A program made the translations under genes and the position numbers. Below the pieces are notes generated by a model. It was not told the origin of the DNA. It was given only the letters and a program-made list of their open reading frames with translations, and made no database searches. A DNA stretch of 64,000 bases from JABAQJ01 sp046327745 (lineage in GTDB: Bacteria > Gemmatimonadota > Gemmatimonadetes > Gemmatimonadales > Gemmatimonadaceae), in NCBI GenBank assembly GCA_046327745.1, contig JAXLXV010000007.1, positions 620,001 through 684,000 on the forward strand, given 5' to 3'. How positions within the stretch are numbered: position 1 is the first letter of the stretch; the number at the start of each line of letters is the position of its first letter. Positions 52,492 to 61,631 of this stretch are shown piece after piece.

Positions 52492-54633
52492 ATGTCGCTT
52501 CGCAGCCTAACTGCCGTCACCGCCTCACTCCTTGCTGTGACATCCTCGGCTTCCCCGCAGCCGCGGATTCCCATGACGGGTCGGTCGTTTGCGATCGGCG
52601 ACAGTGCGGATGCTGTCCGGCGAGCTGGCCCCCCACCGGCGGTCATTGAGCGACTGACGTCGCTCGGGGCGGAGATCTGGACTTGGGACCAGGGGTCGGT
52701 ACGCTTCGCGACCTCAACGCTCCGGGTGATTGCGTGGGACGATCCTCATCACGAGTTGCGCGCTATCGCGATGGGCGGCGGGCCCCCAACGGCCACGCGT
52801 TCGCTATTCGTTGGGAGCAGCGCGGCTGACGTTCTTCGACTTCTGGGCCAGCCACGCGCCGCCGCACTCGACAAAGGGACGGAGCGTTGGGCCTACGGAC
52901 GTGCCACGATCGTGCTGGACGCGGCGCGGCGCGCGGTGGTCGGCTGGACCGACCCCGACCGACGCCTGCCCGTAGCCGACCTTGATCGCACGCTCGCCGA
53001 AGCGCCCCGGGATTCACTGGGGCGGCCGCATGAACGGGCGCCCGGCGATACGGTCGCCGCCCCCCACCTAACGCTGGCCATTGCCCTGAAGGACACGACG
53101 CTGGCCGCGCGGCGGGCGGACGCTTCCAATATCGTCACCTTTACCTTTCGCAATGACGGAGCCGGAACGGCGTACACGATCGAGCCGTATGCGCTCATTA
53201 CCGCAGCGGGTGGAGAAACCGCCAACGTGGTATGGGCGCCGACCATCGCCAGCCTCGCACCCGGTGCCACCGCCACCCGCGAGGTGGCCGTCCGTTTCCC
53301 AACCTGGTTGCTTAGCAACCGAGTGGTCCTGATCGGTGGCGCGCGCGAACTCAATGGATTCGCCGTAAATCCAGAGACCCGCGTCGAACTGTCCGTCGTG
53401 TCTTCGCGTGCCCCGCAGCTGGTACCCGTGGTCATCGAACAGGCCGACCAGTCAGGGGATGGTCGCGTTTCACCCAGAGAGCTTGTCGACGTTCGCGTCC
53501 GCCTGGCCAACGTTGGCGCCGCCGATGCCGTCGAGGCGTCGGCTTCGCTGGTGCTGGGCCGCGATGTGTTTGCCATGGCTGGGACGCCGCCCCGCTACCA
53601 ACTCCCGCGGATCAAGCCGGGTGATAGTGTGGATGTTCGATTCACGCTGTACACGAACGCCCGCGCGGAATCGACCTCCGTTCGACTGCTGGTGCGTGAT
53701 GGACGTGGCCAATCGTTGGCCACAATCAATGTCCCACTACGCCTAACGGGCAGGCCAGTGACGGAGGCAGAGGCAGCACCACTTCCCGGGTCCGCAGCGG
53801 GACCGCGCGAAGGAACAGATGTCGATGCGCCATTTGCAGAGCGCGCACCGCTCAACCCAGATGCGGTCGCCGTCATCTTCGGCATCGACTACTACCGTTC
53901 CCTCCCCCGCGCCCGCTTTGCCGCCCGCGACGCGTCGACTATGCGCCGGTACGCGACCTCGGTCTTTGGGATTCCCAATGACGCCGATCATATCCTGATG
54001 CGTATGGACGGCGACGCCACACAGGCCGAATTTCGCAAGGCATTCAGTGCCAGCGGATGGCTGGCGCGCCGCGTGACGCCGCAGAGCGACGTCGTGGTGT
54101 ACTTCGCCGGCCACGGCGCCGCAGGAGCCGACCGGTCGCCCCTGCTCCTCCCCTTTGACGGCGACGCCGACTACACCAAGGAAACCGCCTTGCAGCTGTC
54201 GGAGGTATACGAAGCCCTCGGCACGCTTAAGGCCCGACGGATCATCGTGGTGATCGATGCCTGCTTCTCGGGCGTCTCTCGTGGCGGCGTGGCGATCGCC
54301 GATGGGGCACGTCCGGTCGTCGTGTCCATCGAGCACCCAGCACTACTGCGGAACGGCATGGCGGTCTTTGCCGCCGCCCAAGGGTCGCAAGTGGCCAACG
54401 ATCTCCCCGATCAGCAGCACGGGCTCTTCTCGTACGAGTTCTTCCGCGGCCTGCGTGGCGCCGCGGACGCCGATCGCAATGGCGCGATCACGGTGGAGGA
54501 GCTGAACGCCTTTCTCGCGAAGGAAGTGCGAGCGGGAGCGGCCAGGCATGACCGTGAGCAACAACCCTTGACCATCGCCCGAGAACGCTCGCTGGTGGTA
54601 TCGCACGTTCCAGGCGCCGGGGCGCGTCCTTAG
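52492..54633 (+). CDS. Caspase-like (C14) protease with signal peptide
   Basis: A 713-residue exported protein. Signal peptide MSLRSLTAVTASLLAVTSSA; then two repeats of about 60 residues that look alike (FAIGDSADAVRRAGPPP...WTWDQGSVRF and FVGSSAADVLRLLGQPR...WAYGRATIV), a beta-rich CARDB-like region (about 180-430) holding a calcium-loop-like DQSGDGRVSPRE, and a C14 caspase domain. Catalytic residues are His541 in VYFAGHGAAG and Cys591 in VIDACFSG. A second acidic loop DADRNGAITVEE lies near the end. One base separates it from the next gene, so they are coupled. The role may be in envelope stress or cell death; substrate unknown. Confidence 0.88.
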   Translation: MSLRSLTAVTASLLAVTSSASPQPRIPMTGRSFAIGDSADAVRRAGPPPAVIERLTSLGAEIWTWDQGSVRFATSTLRVIAWDDPHHELRAIAMGGGPPTATRSLFVGSSAADVLRLLGQPRAAALDKGTERWAYGRATIVLDAARRAVVGWTDPDRRLPVADLDRTLAEAPRDSLGRPHERAPGDTVAAPHLTLAIALKDTTLAARRADASNIVTFTFRNDGAGTAYTIEPYALITAAGGETANVVWAPTIASLAPGATATREVAVRFPTWLLSNRVVLIGGARELNGFAVNPETRVELSVVSSRAPQLVPVVIEQADQSGDGRVSPRELVDVRVRLANVGAADAVEASASLVLGRDVFAMAGTPPRYQLPRIKPGDSVDVRFTLYTNARAESTSVRLLVRDGRGQSLATINVPLRLTGRPVTEAEAAPLPGSAAGPREGTDVDAPFAERAPLNPDAVAVIFGIDYYRSLPRARFAARDASTMRRYATSVFGIPNDADHILMRMDGDATQAEFRKAFSASGWLARRVTPQSDVVVYFAGHGAAGADRSPLLLPFDGDADYTKETALQLSEVYEALGTLKARRIIVVIDACFSGVSRGGVAIADGARPVVVSIEHPALLRNGMAVFAAAQGSQVANDLPDQQHGLFSYEFFRGLRGAADADRNGAITVEELNAFLAKEVRAGAARHDREQQPLTIARERSLVVSHVPGAGARP

Positions 54634-54634
54634 C

Positions 54635-55495
54635 ATGCGCGGACGCCGCCTAACGGGGCTGTTCATCGTGAGCGCCGGCCTGGCCGCGGCCGCGACGTCC
54701 ACGCGAGCGCAGAACGCCCAGGCGTCCGTGGTCGATACGACGACCGTGGAGTACCGCGCGCTCCTGACTCCGGACCTGACGCAAGCCGACGTCCGTCGCC
54801 GCGCCATTGAAGGGGCCTTGGCCGAAGCCGTACGCCGGGTGGCCGGCGTCCAAGTGCAGTCGGGAACGATGGCCGTGAAGGAAGAGAAGAACGGTTCGTT
54901 GCGCGACGATTTCATTTCTGTGGTGCAGCTGGACGCGCGCGGCCGTGTCGTGGACTACGTCATCCTCGACGAAGAGTGGATCACGACCCGACATCCCGAA
55001 CTCGGCTCACAGGTGTACCTGCGACTGCGACTCCGGGCCAGCGTGGCGCACGAAATTGGCAACCCGGATCCTGCCTTCCGCATCACGTTGTCGCTCAACA
55101 CCACCGTCCTGGAGGTGCGCTCCCGTCGACCCGCCGACAACGACGAACTCGTGGCTACCGTCAGCACCAATCGAGATGCCGAGCTAACGCTGCTGATCCT
55201 TGCCGATGACTCGGTGACGGTCCTGTTCCCTAACGAGTACGTGTCGCGCACGGCGCTGAAGGCGGGCGTCGAGGCGACCTTCCCGACCGATGAATGGCGC
55301 CGCAGCGGCCTCCGCCTGCGTGCAACGCTGCCCGAAGGCCGAGAGGCGCGCCGCGAGCTGGTGCTGGCCATCGCAACCCGCGGCCCCGTGTCGCCATTTG
55401 TTGGGGCCACCGCCTTGGCCTTGCAACGGTGGCTGTCGGCCATCCCGATGGAGCAGCGCACCATGGCGAGCGCAGTCGTGGACGTCCGAAGGTAG
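54635..55495 (+). CDS. Exported protein with FlgT-like N-terminus and DUF4384 domain
   Basis: A 286-residue secreted protein, signal peptide ending STRAQ. The first part has the FlgT/LPP20-like pattern with many Ala (DVRRRAIEGALAEAVRRVAG). The second part has a DUF4384-like beta domain with LEVRSRRPADNDELVAT, LTLLILADDSVTVLFPNEY. DUF4384 proteins are often partners of caspase-like proteases. It starts one base after the caspase stop and is followed by the lipoprotein gene after 147 bases. Function unknown. Confidence 0.75.
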   Translation: MRGRRLTGLFIVSAGLAAAATSTRAQNAQASVVDTTTVEYRALLTPDLTQADVRRRAIEGALAEAVRRVAGVQVQSGTMAVKEEKNGSLRDDFISVVQLDARGRVVDYVILDEEWITTRHPELGSQVYLRLRLRASVAHEIGNPDPAFRITLSLNTTVLEVRSRRPADNDELVATVSTNRDAELTLLILADDSVTVLFPNEYVSRTALKAGVEATFPTDEWRRSGLRLRATLPEGREARRELVLAIATRGPVSPFVGATALALQRWLSAIPMEQRTMASAVVDVRR

Positions 55496-55642
55496 TCGCG
55501 GACATCCCTGCTATGCGCAAGGCGGATGCACCGCCCAGCCGCAGCATACGGATTTCTGACGAGCACCCCGTCCCTCGGCTCAAGCCCGCCTCACGCCGGC
55601 CGAAACTCCCTAGGGAAGTCCACCTTCTCGTCAGGACCAGCT

Positions 55643-56218
55643 ATGCGCCGATTCTCCGTTCTCCTCCTCGCCGCCACGGCCGTGGGCTGCAGTCACCCGA
55701 AGCCCGCCGCGGATACCGCGCCCGTGCCCAGCAAGGAGGTCCTGAAGAACTTGCCGGGTTGGTTCGCCAAGCCACCAACGGACGACAAGTATCTCTATGG
55801 GCCGGCCACGGCGGTTTCTCGCGATCTCCAAATCGCCATCAACAAGGCCGAAGCCGAGGGACGGAACAACATCGCCCAACAGCTCGAGGTCAAGTACGCA
55901 TCCCTTAACAAGCGCTTCTCTGAGGAAGTGGGCCGCGACGCGGGATCCCAACTGTTGGACCAGTACACCCAGGTCTACAAGTCGACCGTGAGTCAGGTCC
56001 TGTACGGCAGCCGCACGAAGCAGCAGAGCATGCGTGTCGAGGGCGGGGTGTACCGCGCTTTCGTACTCATGGAACTGCCCACCGGCGAAGTGGCCAAGAA
56101 GCTCATGGACCAGATCCGCACGCAGGAGCAGCTGTACACGCGGTTCCGGGCGTCGGAAGCGTTTAAGGAACTGGACGCGGAAATCGAGCGCTACGAGGCC
56201 TGGAAGCGCAGGGGCTAG
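55643..56218 (+). CDS. LPP20-family lipoprotein
   Basis: A 191-residue lipoprotein: signal MRRFSVLLLAATAVGC with lipobox AVGC; Cys16 is the likely anchor. The mature part has PGWFAKPPTDDKYLYGPATA and the helix block AEAEGRNNIAQQLEVKYASL that mark LPP20-type proteins. AGGACCAGCT precedes the ATG at 55643-55645. It forms a trio with the caspase and DUF4384 genes; the whole trio can be co-transcribed. Function is not known; homologues lie near flagellar or surface systems. Confidence 0.85.
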   Translation: MRRFSVLLLAATAVGCSHPKPAADTAPVPSKEVLKNLPGWFAKPPTDDKYLYGPATAVSRDLQIAINKAEAEGRNNIAQQLEVKYASLNKRFSEEVGRDAGSQLLDQYTQVYKSTVSQVLYGSRTKQQSMRVEGGVYRAFVLMELPTGEVAKKLMDQIRTQEQLYTRFRASEAFKELDAEIERYEAWKRRG

Positions 56219-56405
56219 GGGCCCTGCATGTCGTCGGTGTGAAGGGCGGCAAAGCAACGCGCCTGAAGTAGCTTGCGGCGATCTCCGACAACCGTCGTAA
56301 ACCCTTTGAGCGTCGAGGGCGACTAACCGGGCGTACCTTTCCCCCTTCGTCGTCCAACCCCTCAACCGGGCGGCCGCGGTCGTCAGGTCGTTTTTGGAGC
56401 TCTTC

Positions 56406-57578
56406 ATGTCCCCCATGTACCGATTGGCGGCGGTGTTCGCCGCGGCGGGCGCGCTCAAGGTAGGCGGCAGCGCCTTGCAGGCCGTGACAAAGACCCTCAC
56501 CAAGCCCGACGCCGAGTACAGCGAGCCATTCACGATTCTGGAAGGCGTACGCGAGCTGAAGGACGGCCGCGTCATCGCCGTGGATGCGCGCGAGAAGACA
56601 GTCCAGGTCATTGATCTCAAGACTGGAAACGGCGCCAAGCTTGGACGCGAAGGCGGTGGACCCGGCGAGTACGGGCTGCCACAGCGCGCCTTGGCCCTGA
56701 GTGGCGATTCGACCGCCATCGCTGACGTCGTGAACAATCGGCTGCTGGTGGTGGAGCCTAACGGGAAGCTTGGTGGGTTCCTGGAGATGCCTGGGGCCGG
56801 TGGGGGTGGTCGTGGCGGCATGATCATGATGGGCGGACTGCCTCGTCAGGCGGATGGCCGCGGCGGTCTGTATTACTCGACGCCCGGCATCATGATGACC
56901 GAGAACGGCCCCAAGTCCTCGGACTCGTCGGCGATCGTGCGCTGGCGGCCGGCGCTCAAGAAGGTGGACACCGTGGCCTTTCTCGCCTTGCCCAAGAACA
57001 ACGCGCAGGTCACCGGCGGCCGCGGCAACATGAACGTGCGCATCGGTGGCGGGAATCCCTTTTCTCCGCAGGACGCCTACGCTGTTGCTCCTGACGGTCG
57101 CGTAGCAGTCGTGCGCGCCGCCGACTACCACGTCGAGTGGTATTCGCCGACGGGTCAGAAGACGGTGGGATCGCCCATTGCGTACCAGAAACTGAAGGTC
57201 ACCGCGGCCCACAAGGCCGAGTACAAGGAGTCGCGGAAGAATGCCTTCGGCATGGCGGTGACGATGAACAACGGCCAGCGGTCTGCGCAGATGGTGCCCA
57301 TGCGGGATGAAGAGGAGCGCACCGACTGGCCGGATGTGATGCCTCCGTTTCTCCAAGACCCAGCGCTCGTAGCCCCGGATGGTCACCTGTGGGTGCGTCG
57401 CACCACGAATGCCGGCGATGCACCGACCTACGACATCGTCGATGGCACCGGAAAGTTGGTAGAGAAGGTCGTCTGCCCGCAGAAGACACGAGTGATTGGC
57501 TTCGGGAACGGGGTGGTCTACCTGTCGCGTCGCGATGATGACGACTTGTTGCACCTGCAACGCTACAAGATGCCGTAA
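56406..57578 (+). CDS. Exported six-bladed beta-propeller protein
   Basis: A 390-residue protein with a weak signal sequence (MYRLAAVFAAAGALKVGGSA). It has blade-like repeats with GREGGGPGEYGLPQRALALS, EPNGKLGGF, AVAPDGRVAVVRAAD and LVAPDGHLWVRR, typical of six-bladed propellers. A Gly/Met-rich insertion (GAGGGGRGGMIMMGGLP) interrupts one blade. GGAG lies six bases before the ATG at 56406-56408. Partner and function unknown. Upstream 56219-56405 has no gene that I can support. Confidence 0.75.
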   Translation: MSPMYRLAAVFAAAGALKVGGSALQAVTKTLTKPDAEYSEPFTILEGVRELKDGRVIAVDAREKTVQVIDLKTGNGAKLGREGGGPGEYGLPQRALALSGDSTAIADVVNNRLLVVEPNGKLGGFLEMPGAGGGGRGGMIMMGGLPRQADGRGGLYYSTPGIMMTENGPKSSDSSAIVRWRPALKKVDTVAFLALPKNNAQVTGGRGNMNVRIGGGNPFSPQDAYAVAPDGRVAVVRAADYHVEWYSPTGQKTVGSPIAYQKLKVTAAHKAEYKESRKNAFGMAVTMNNGQRSAQMVPMRDEEERTDWPDVMPPFLQDPALVAPDGHLWVRRTTNAGDAPTYDIVDGTGKLVEKVVCPQKTRVIGFGNGVVYLSRRDDDDLLHLQRYKMP

Positions 57579-57672
57579 CTCTGGCGGGGGCGGAGCGAGG
57601 TGGCGGGCCGGGTCGCGCGTGCAACGCTCGTCAGGCGCACCGCCTCTCCCCCGCCCCCGTCGCTCCGGTGGG

Positions 57673-58374
57673 CTACGTCTCGCGATCCAGGAAGTAGGCG
57701 GCGCCGACACTCGCCCCCGAGCCAATATCAACCAGCGCGTGCAGGGCCATGGCCGGCACCAGTGAGCCAGTAAGCGCCACCACACCGACAAAGAACGCTC
57801 CGGCAACGGTGGTCTTGAGGACACCAGCGCGCCCTTGGTAGGCGTGGCCGAGTCCAAAGGCGACGAGCGCGAGCAAGGCAGCGCCCCACCAAGTCAGCCA
57901 CGGGGCAAGCACCGCTGGTAAATAGCCGCGATAGAGAAGTTCCTCGCACACGCCAGCCGTCAGCGACAACGCGTAGAACCACCGCAGCTCTTCCCGCGTG
58001 TGTGGCAGGACGGCTGCCAGGTCCTGCGTTTGAGCCCGAATGCGCTCACGGACCGCGTCGCTGCGGCGAATGGATTGCACCTGCCGATAGAAGAGGGTGG
58101 CCAGTGCGACGGTGATCAACCCGGCGAGCGCGGCCCACACACCTGTGGGCCATACCAGCCTGAGATCGGCCAACGGGCGGCCGCTGTTGACGACGATCAC
58201 GAGCACCGCGACCCCCAGCAGCCACTGCAGGAACAGCGTGATCCGATATTCTCGCAGCCGCGCGGTGTGCGGATGTTCCGCCAGACGGCGCTGGAAGGCC
58301 GGCCAGCCGACAAAGTAGCCGTACGCCGGCAGTCCGATCCCAAGAACCAAGGCCGCTACGAGGTCAACCGGCGA
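57673..58374 (-). CDS. CPBP-family intramembrane protease
   Basis: A 233-residue polytopic membrane protein with CPBP/Abi motifs: the paired Glu in GVCEELLYRGYLP, VAFGLGHAYQGRAG (His) and MALHALVDIG (His). These residues form the putative metal-dependent active site. About seven hydrophobic segments. I start it at the GTG 58372-58374, 14 bases after the stop of the M1 peptidase gene; an upstream ATG at 58464 would overlap that gene by 76 bases and adds an Arg-rich stretch, so it is less likely. Substrate unknown. Confidence 0.8.
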   Translation of the reverse strand, partial: SPVDLVAALVLGIGLPAYGYFVGWPAFQRRLAEHPHTARLREYRITLFLQWLLGVAVLVIVVNSGRPLADLRLVWPTGVWAALAGLITVALATLFYRQVQSIRRSDAVRERIRAQTQDLAAVLPHTREELRWFYALSLTAGVCEELLYRGYLPAVLAPWLTWWGAALLALVAFGLGHAYQGRAGVLKTTVAGAFFVGVVALTGSLVPAMALHALVDIGSGASVGAAYFLDRET

Positions 58375-58388
58375 CACGCGACGGAGCG

Positions 58389-60428
58389 TTACGGTGCGCA
58401 GCCCGCGTTCCGCGCCGGACCAGCTGCGCCTGGCGTGGAGGCGGGCGCAGCGGTCCTCGGCCACATGTTGTCGCTCGGATCGCGGTCAGGGAACCGGCAC
58501 CCCGGATCCAACACGATGCGCGCGATCTTGCGGCGGCCAAAGTCCATGCTGGCCACGAACGTGCGTGCTCCGCCAAACCATACGTCGACGGGCCACGTCA
58601 CCAGCGCCGTGGCGCTGTCGAGCATCCGCGCCTGGGGAATCTGGCGCACGGCCGGCCCCGTCGGCTCAAACTGCACCTTGAGGACCACCGGTGACGGCAT
58701 CTGGCCGTCCTGCCGCACCGTGACCTGCGTGCGCGTGCCGGTGGTCGTGACCGACCGGATCGATCCGTCCACGCTCTCCGTTGTGAACAACCAGTAATAC
58801 CAGAACCATCCCAGGTCGCGCTTCAGCGCGTGATTCATGAAGAACATGTAGTCCCACGGCGATGGATGCTTGAACATCCACGCCTTTCCCCATTCACTCT
58901 GGGCCCGCTGGACGGCCGTATCGCCCACAATGCCACCGAGCATGGAAAGCATGAGCGGGGTCTTGGCGTACGTGGTAAAACCGTAAAAGCCTGGCCCATC
59001 GTAGTTCGCGTTCCACATCATCGGCGGCTCGGACTCGTTGCCGCTGGTGCGCCCATACGACTGGCCCATGCCATCGAAGTTGGCCGGCTTGGCGTCCCGG
59101 TCTGCGGCCGACAAGACATTCATGTACTGGTTGAATCCTTCGTCCATCCACCCGTACCAGGTTTCGTTGTTGCTGACGGTCATCGGCCACCATTGATGGC
59201 CGGTCTCATGGTCTGCCGCTCCCTGGTTGGAGTTGATCACCATGGGATACTCCATCCCCGCGCTGGGCCCGTCCTGCAGCGTGAGTTGCGGGAACGAATA
59301 GGGAAACCACAGCCGGGAGTAGAACTCGAGGGCGTGACGAGCCAGAGGGCCGGCGTTGGCATACGCGGTCGCCCGTCCCGGCAGGTACACCATGTGGATC
59401 GGCACGGGGCCACGTCCGGGAATCGTCGCCCGCGTCGCCTTGTACACGTAGTGCCGCGCGGTCGCCCAGGCAAAATCGTTCACCGTATCAGCAACAAAAT
59501 GCCACACGAGCCGATCGCCAGGCATCGTCGCCTTCCCCGGGCCTTCCTCGTCAGGGCCAACAATGGTCCTGATACTGTCCGACTCGAGCACGTGGGCTAG
59601 CCGCTCCCGTGCCGCCTCGGTCAACACCTCGGTGGGATTCTGCAGCACCCCCGTTCCACTCACGATCCACCCCCCGGGTACGTCGATCTTCACGTCGAAG
59701 CGACCGAAGTTGTTGTAGAACTCCGACGGTCCCAGGTACACCTCAGGATCCCAGCCGCGCAGGTCGTCGTACACCTGGACACGCGGATACCACTGGGTCG
59801 GTTGGTACAGGGTATCGCCCCAGCGCATGGTCATGCGGTGCCCCTGACCGGGCCCCCCTGGCACCTTGAAGCTCCAGTCGACCTCGATCGTCGTCGATCC
59901 CTTCGGCAACACCCAATAGGGAACATTCACCTTGGCGGCCGTGGACTTCGAGTTGGCCACCGTTGGTGTAGCTGGCGGCGTGGCGGCCGGCGTGCCGACG
60001 CCCGGAACGCCCAAGTCGGCGGCCAGGCCATCCACCACCAGGCGGGAAATCACCATCCCGTCCGTTTCCTCGGCCGGCACCCACGGAAGCGCGCGCGGGC
60101 TCGTGAACAGGAAGTGATTGGGGTCGAGCCGGAATCCGATCTGCCTCAAGGTGTCCGGACTGCCGTTATGGATGACGACGGACTCATGTCCACTGATGCG
60201 CGATGTGGTCGGGTCCAATCGGGCCTCGATCGTGTAGTCCGTGCGGAGTTGCCAGTAGTTCCGTCCCGGCCGGCCTGTTGAGTCGCGCGTCCCGGCGGCA
60301 AAGGCGCGCCGGATGGTATTCGTCATTGGGATGTCGCGACGGACGGCTCGCTCGGGCCACTTGGATGAATCCTGGGCGGCGGCGAGTACGGGTATGAGCA
60401 AGAGTGGGATGAGAGATGCGCGAATCAT
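58389..60428 (-). CDS. Secreted M1-family metallo-aminopeptidase
   Basis: A 679-residue exported peptidase with signal MIRASLIPLLLIPVLAAAQ. The N-terminal beta domain has the SRISGHESVVIHNGSPDTLR block; the catalytic core has GMEYPMVINS (a variant of the GAMEN exopeptidase motif) and zinc motif DHETGHQWWPM at about residue 406 with the third ligand Glu in WMDEGFNQYMN. The C-terminal part is short compared with PepN and there is no helical repeat domain. AAGAG lies seven bases before the ATG at 60426-60428. Divergent from the YVTN gene across a strong inverted repeat. Confidence 0.92.
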   Translation of the reverse strand: MIRASLIPLLLIPVLAAAQDSSKWPERAVRRDIPMTNTIRRAFAAGTRDSTGRPGRNYWQLRTDYTIEARLDPTTSRISGHESVVIHNGSPDTLRQIGFRLDPNHFLFTSPRALPWVPAEETDGMVISRLVVDGLAADLGVPGVGTPAATPPATPTVANSKSTAAKVNVPYWVLPKGSTTIEVDWSFKVPGGPGQGHRMTMRWGDTLYQPTQWYPRVQVYDDLRGWDPEVYLGPSEFYNNFGRFDVKIDVPGGWIVSGTGVLQNPTEVLTEAARERLAHVLESDSIRTIVGPDEEGPGKATMPGDRLVWHFVADTVNDFAWATARHYVYKATRATIPGRGPVPIHMVYLPGRATAYANAGPLARHALEFYSRLWFPYSFPQLTLQDGPSAGMEYPMVINSNQGAADHETGHQWWPMTVSNNETWYGWMDEGFNQYMNVLSAADRDAKPANFDGMGQSYGRTSGNESEPPMMWNANYDGPGFYGFTTYAKTPLMLSMLGGIVGDTAVQRAQSEWGKAWMFKHPSPWDYMFFMNHALKRDLGWFWYYWLFTTESVDGSIRSVTTTGTRTQVTVRQDGQMPSPVVLKVQFEPTGPAVRQIPQARMLDSATALVTWPVDVWFGGARTFVASMDFGRRKIARIVLDPGCRFPDRDPSDNMWPRTAAPASTPGAAGPARNAGCAP

Positions 60429-60503
60429 GCGAACGCTCTTGGATACACGGGTGGTAAGGACAGAGAAATTACGCACGGCACGTCCGGAGCGCGGCGGTCG
60501 ACG

Positions 60504-60536
60504 ACTCGATTAACCTTCGTGACAGGTTAATCGAGT
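60504..60536. promoter_or_regulatory. 13-bp inverted repeat, candidate operator between divergent genes
   Basis: ACTCGATTAACCT (60504-60516) and AGGTTAATCGAGT (60524-60536) are perfect reverse complements around the 7-base spacer TCGTGAC. The repeat lies 75 bases before the M1 peptidase start and 66 bases before the YVTN gene start. Spacing and length fit a dimeric regulator site. It is AT-richer than the neighbouring DNA. A terminator is unlikely because no gene ends here. Confidence 0.65.
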
Positions 60537-60602
60537 ACCTTGTGCGTGGCCGGATTCGCGACCGTGTGCCGAAGACGTGCTCCACCATCTTCCCCAAGCC
60601 CC

Positions 60603-61631
60603 ATGCGCCTGCTCCGTCACCTGATTTCGATCTCGATCCTCGCCCCTGCGATGCTGACCATGCCCTTATCTGGGCAGGAGTTGCAGGTCGTTAAGCGCGT
60701 GACCTTGCCGGGCGATGAGGGCTGGGACTACCTGACCGTGGATGCCGCCGCCCATCGACTCTACGTCACCCACGCTTCCCGCGTGCTGGTCGTCGACACC
60801 GAGCACGACTCCCTCGTGGGCGAAGTCCCAAAGACCCCCGGCGTTCATGGCGTTGCCATTGCCCGCGATCTCGGCCGTGGGTTCATCAGTAACGGGCGGG
60901 ACACGTCGGTCACCGTGTTTGACCTGTCGTCCCTAGCCACCGTGGCGAACGTGAAAGTGACTGGGCGAAACCCGGACGCCATCGCCTACGACGCCTTCAG
61001 CCAGCGTGTGTTCACGTTCAACGGTGGTGGATCGAACGCGACGGTGATTGACGCGACGACCAATGCGGTGGTCGGGACCATCCCGTTAGGCGGCAAGCCC
61101 GAGTTTCCCCAGGTCGACGGCGCTGGCAAGCTGTATGTGAACATCGAGGACACCGGTGAAATCGCGGTGGTGGATACGAAGGCCATGACCGTCCTGAAGC
61201 GTTGGGCGCTGGCCGGATGCGAGGAGCCGACTGGCCTGCAGCTCGACCGTGCCCGCCACCGATTGTTCTCGGTGTGTGGGAGCAAGGTCATGGTCGTGGT
61301 GAACACGGACGACGGGAAGATCGTGGCCACGCTGCCGATTGGCGCGGGATGCGATGGCGTCGCCTATGATGCCGAGCGAGAGATTGCCGTCAGCTCAAAT
61401 GGCGAGGGCACGATGACGGTGGTGCACCATGAGGGCGGTGACCGATATCGCGTGGCACAAACGCTCAAGACGCAGCGCAGCGCCCGCACGATCACGGTGG
61501 ACCCGTCCACGCACCGCTTCTATACGGTCGCCGCGGAATACGGCCAGGCCCCCGCGGCCACCGCCGAGAATCCGCGACCCAGACCGCCAATGGTCGCTGG
61601 GTCGTTTACCCTGTTGATCGTCGCGCGTTAG
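60603..61631 (+). CDS. YVTN/YncE-like secreted beta-propeller
   Basis: A 342-residue exported protein; signal MRLLRHLISISILAPAMLTM ending in SGQ. It has seven YVTN-like repeats, for example HRLYVTHASRVLVVDTEHDS, IAYDAFSQRVFTFNGGGSN and VDGAGKLYVNIEDTGEIAVV. Such proteins form seven-bladed propellers; YncE binds single-stranded DNA in E. coli but the general role is unknown. The stop codon TAG shares four bases with the TAA stop of the convergent PepSY gene, within a CGTTAGG repeat. Confidence 0.85.
   Translation: MRLLRHLISISILAPAMLTMPLSGQELQVVKRVTLPGDEGWDYLTVDAAAHRLYVTHASRVLVVDTEHDSLVGEVPKTPGVHGVAIARDLGRGFISNGRDTSVTVFDLSSLATVANVKVTGRNPDAIAYDAFSQRVFTFNGGGSNATVIDATTNAVVGTIPLGGKPEFPQVDGAGKLYVNIEDTGEIAVVDTKAMTVLKRWALAGCEEPTGLQLDRARHRLFSVCGSKVMVVVNTDDGKIVATLPIGAGCDGVAYDAEREIAVSSNGEGTMTVVHHEGGDRYRVAQTLKTQRSARTITVDPSTHRFYTVAAEYGQAPAATAENPRPRPPMVAGSFTLLIVAR

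Noticed and set aside
57579..57672. GC-rich stretch after the six-bladed propeller gene, possible terminator
   Set aside because: The G-rich and C-rich halves pair only imperfectly and no clear stem could be drawn.
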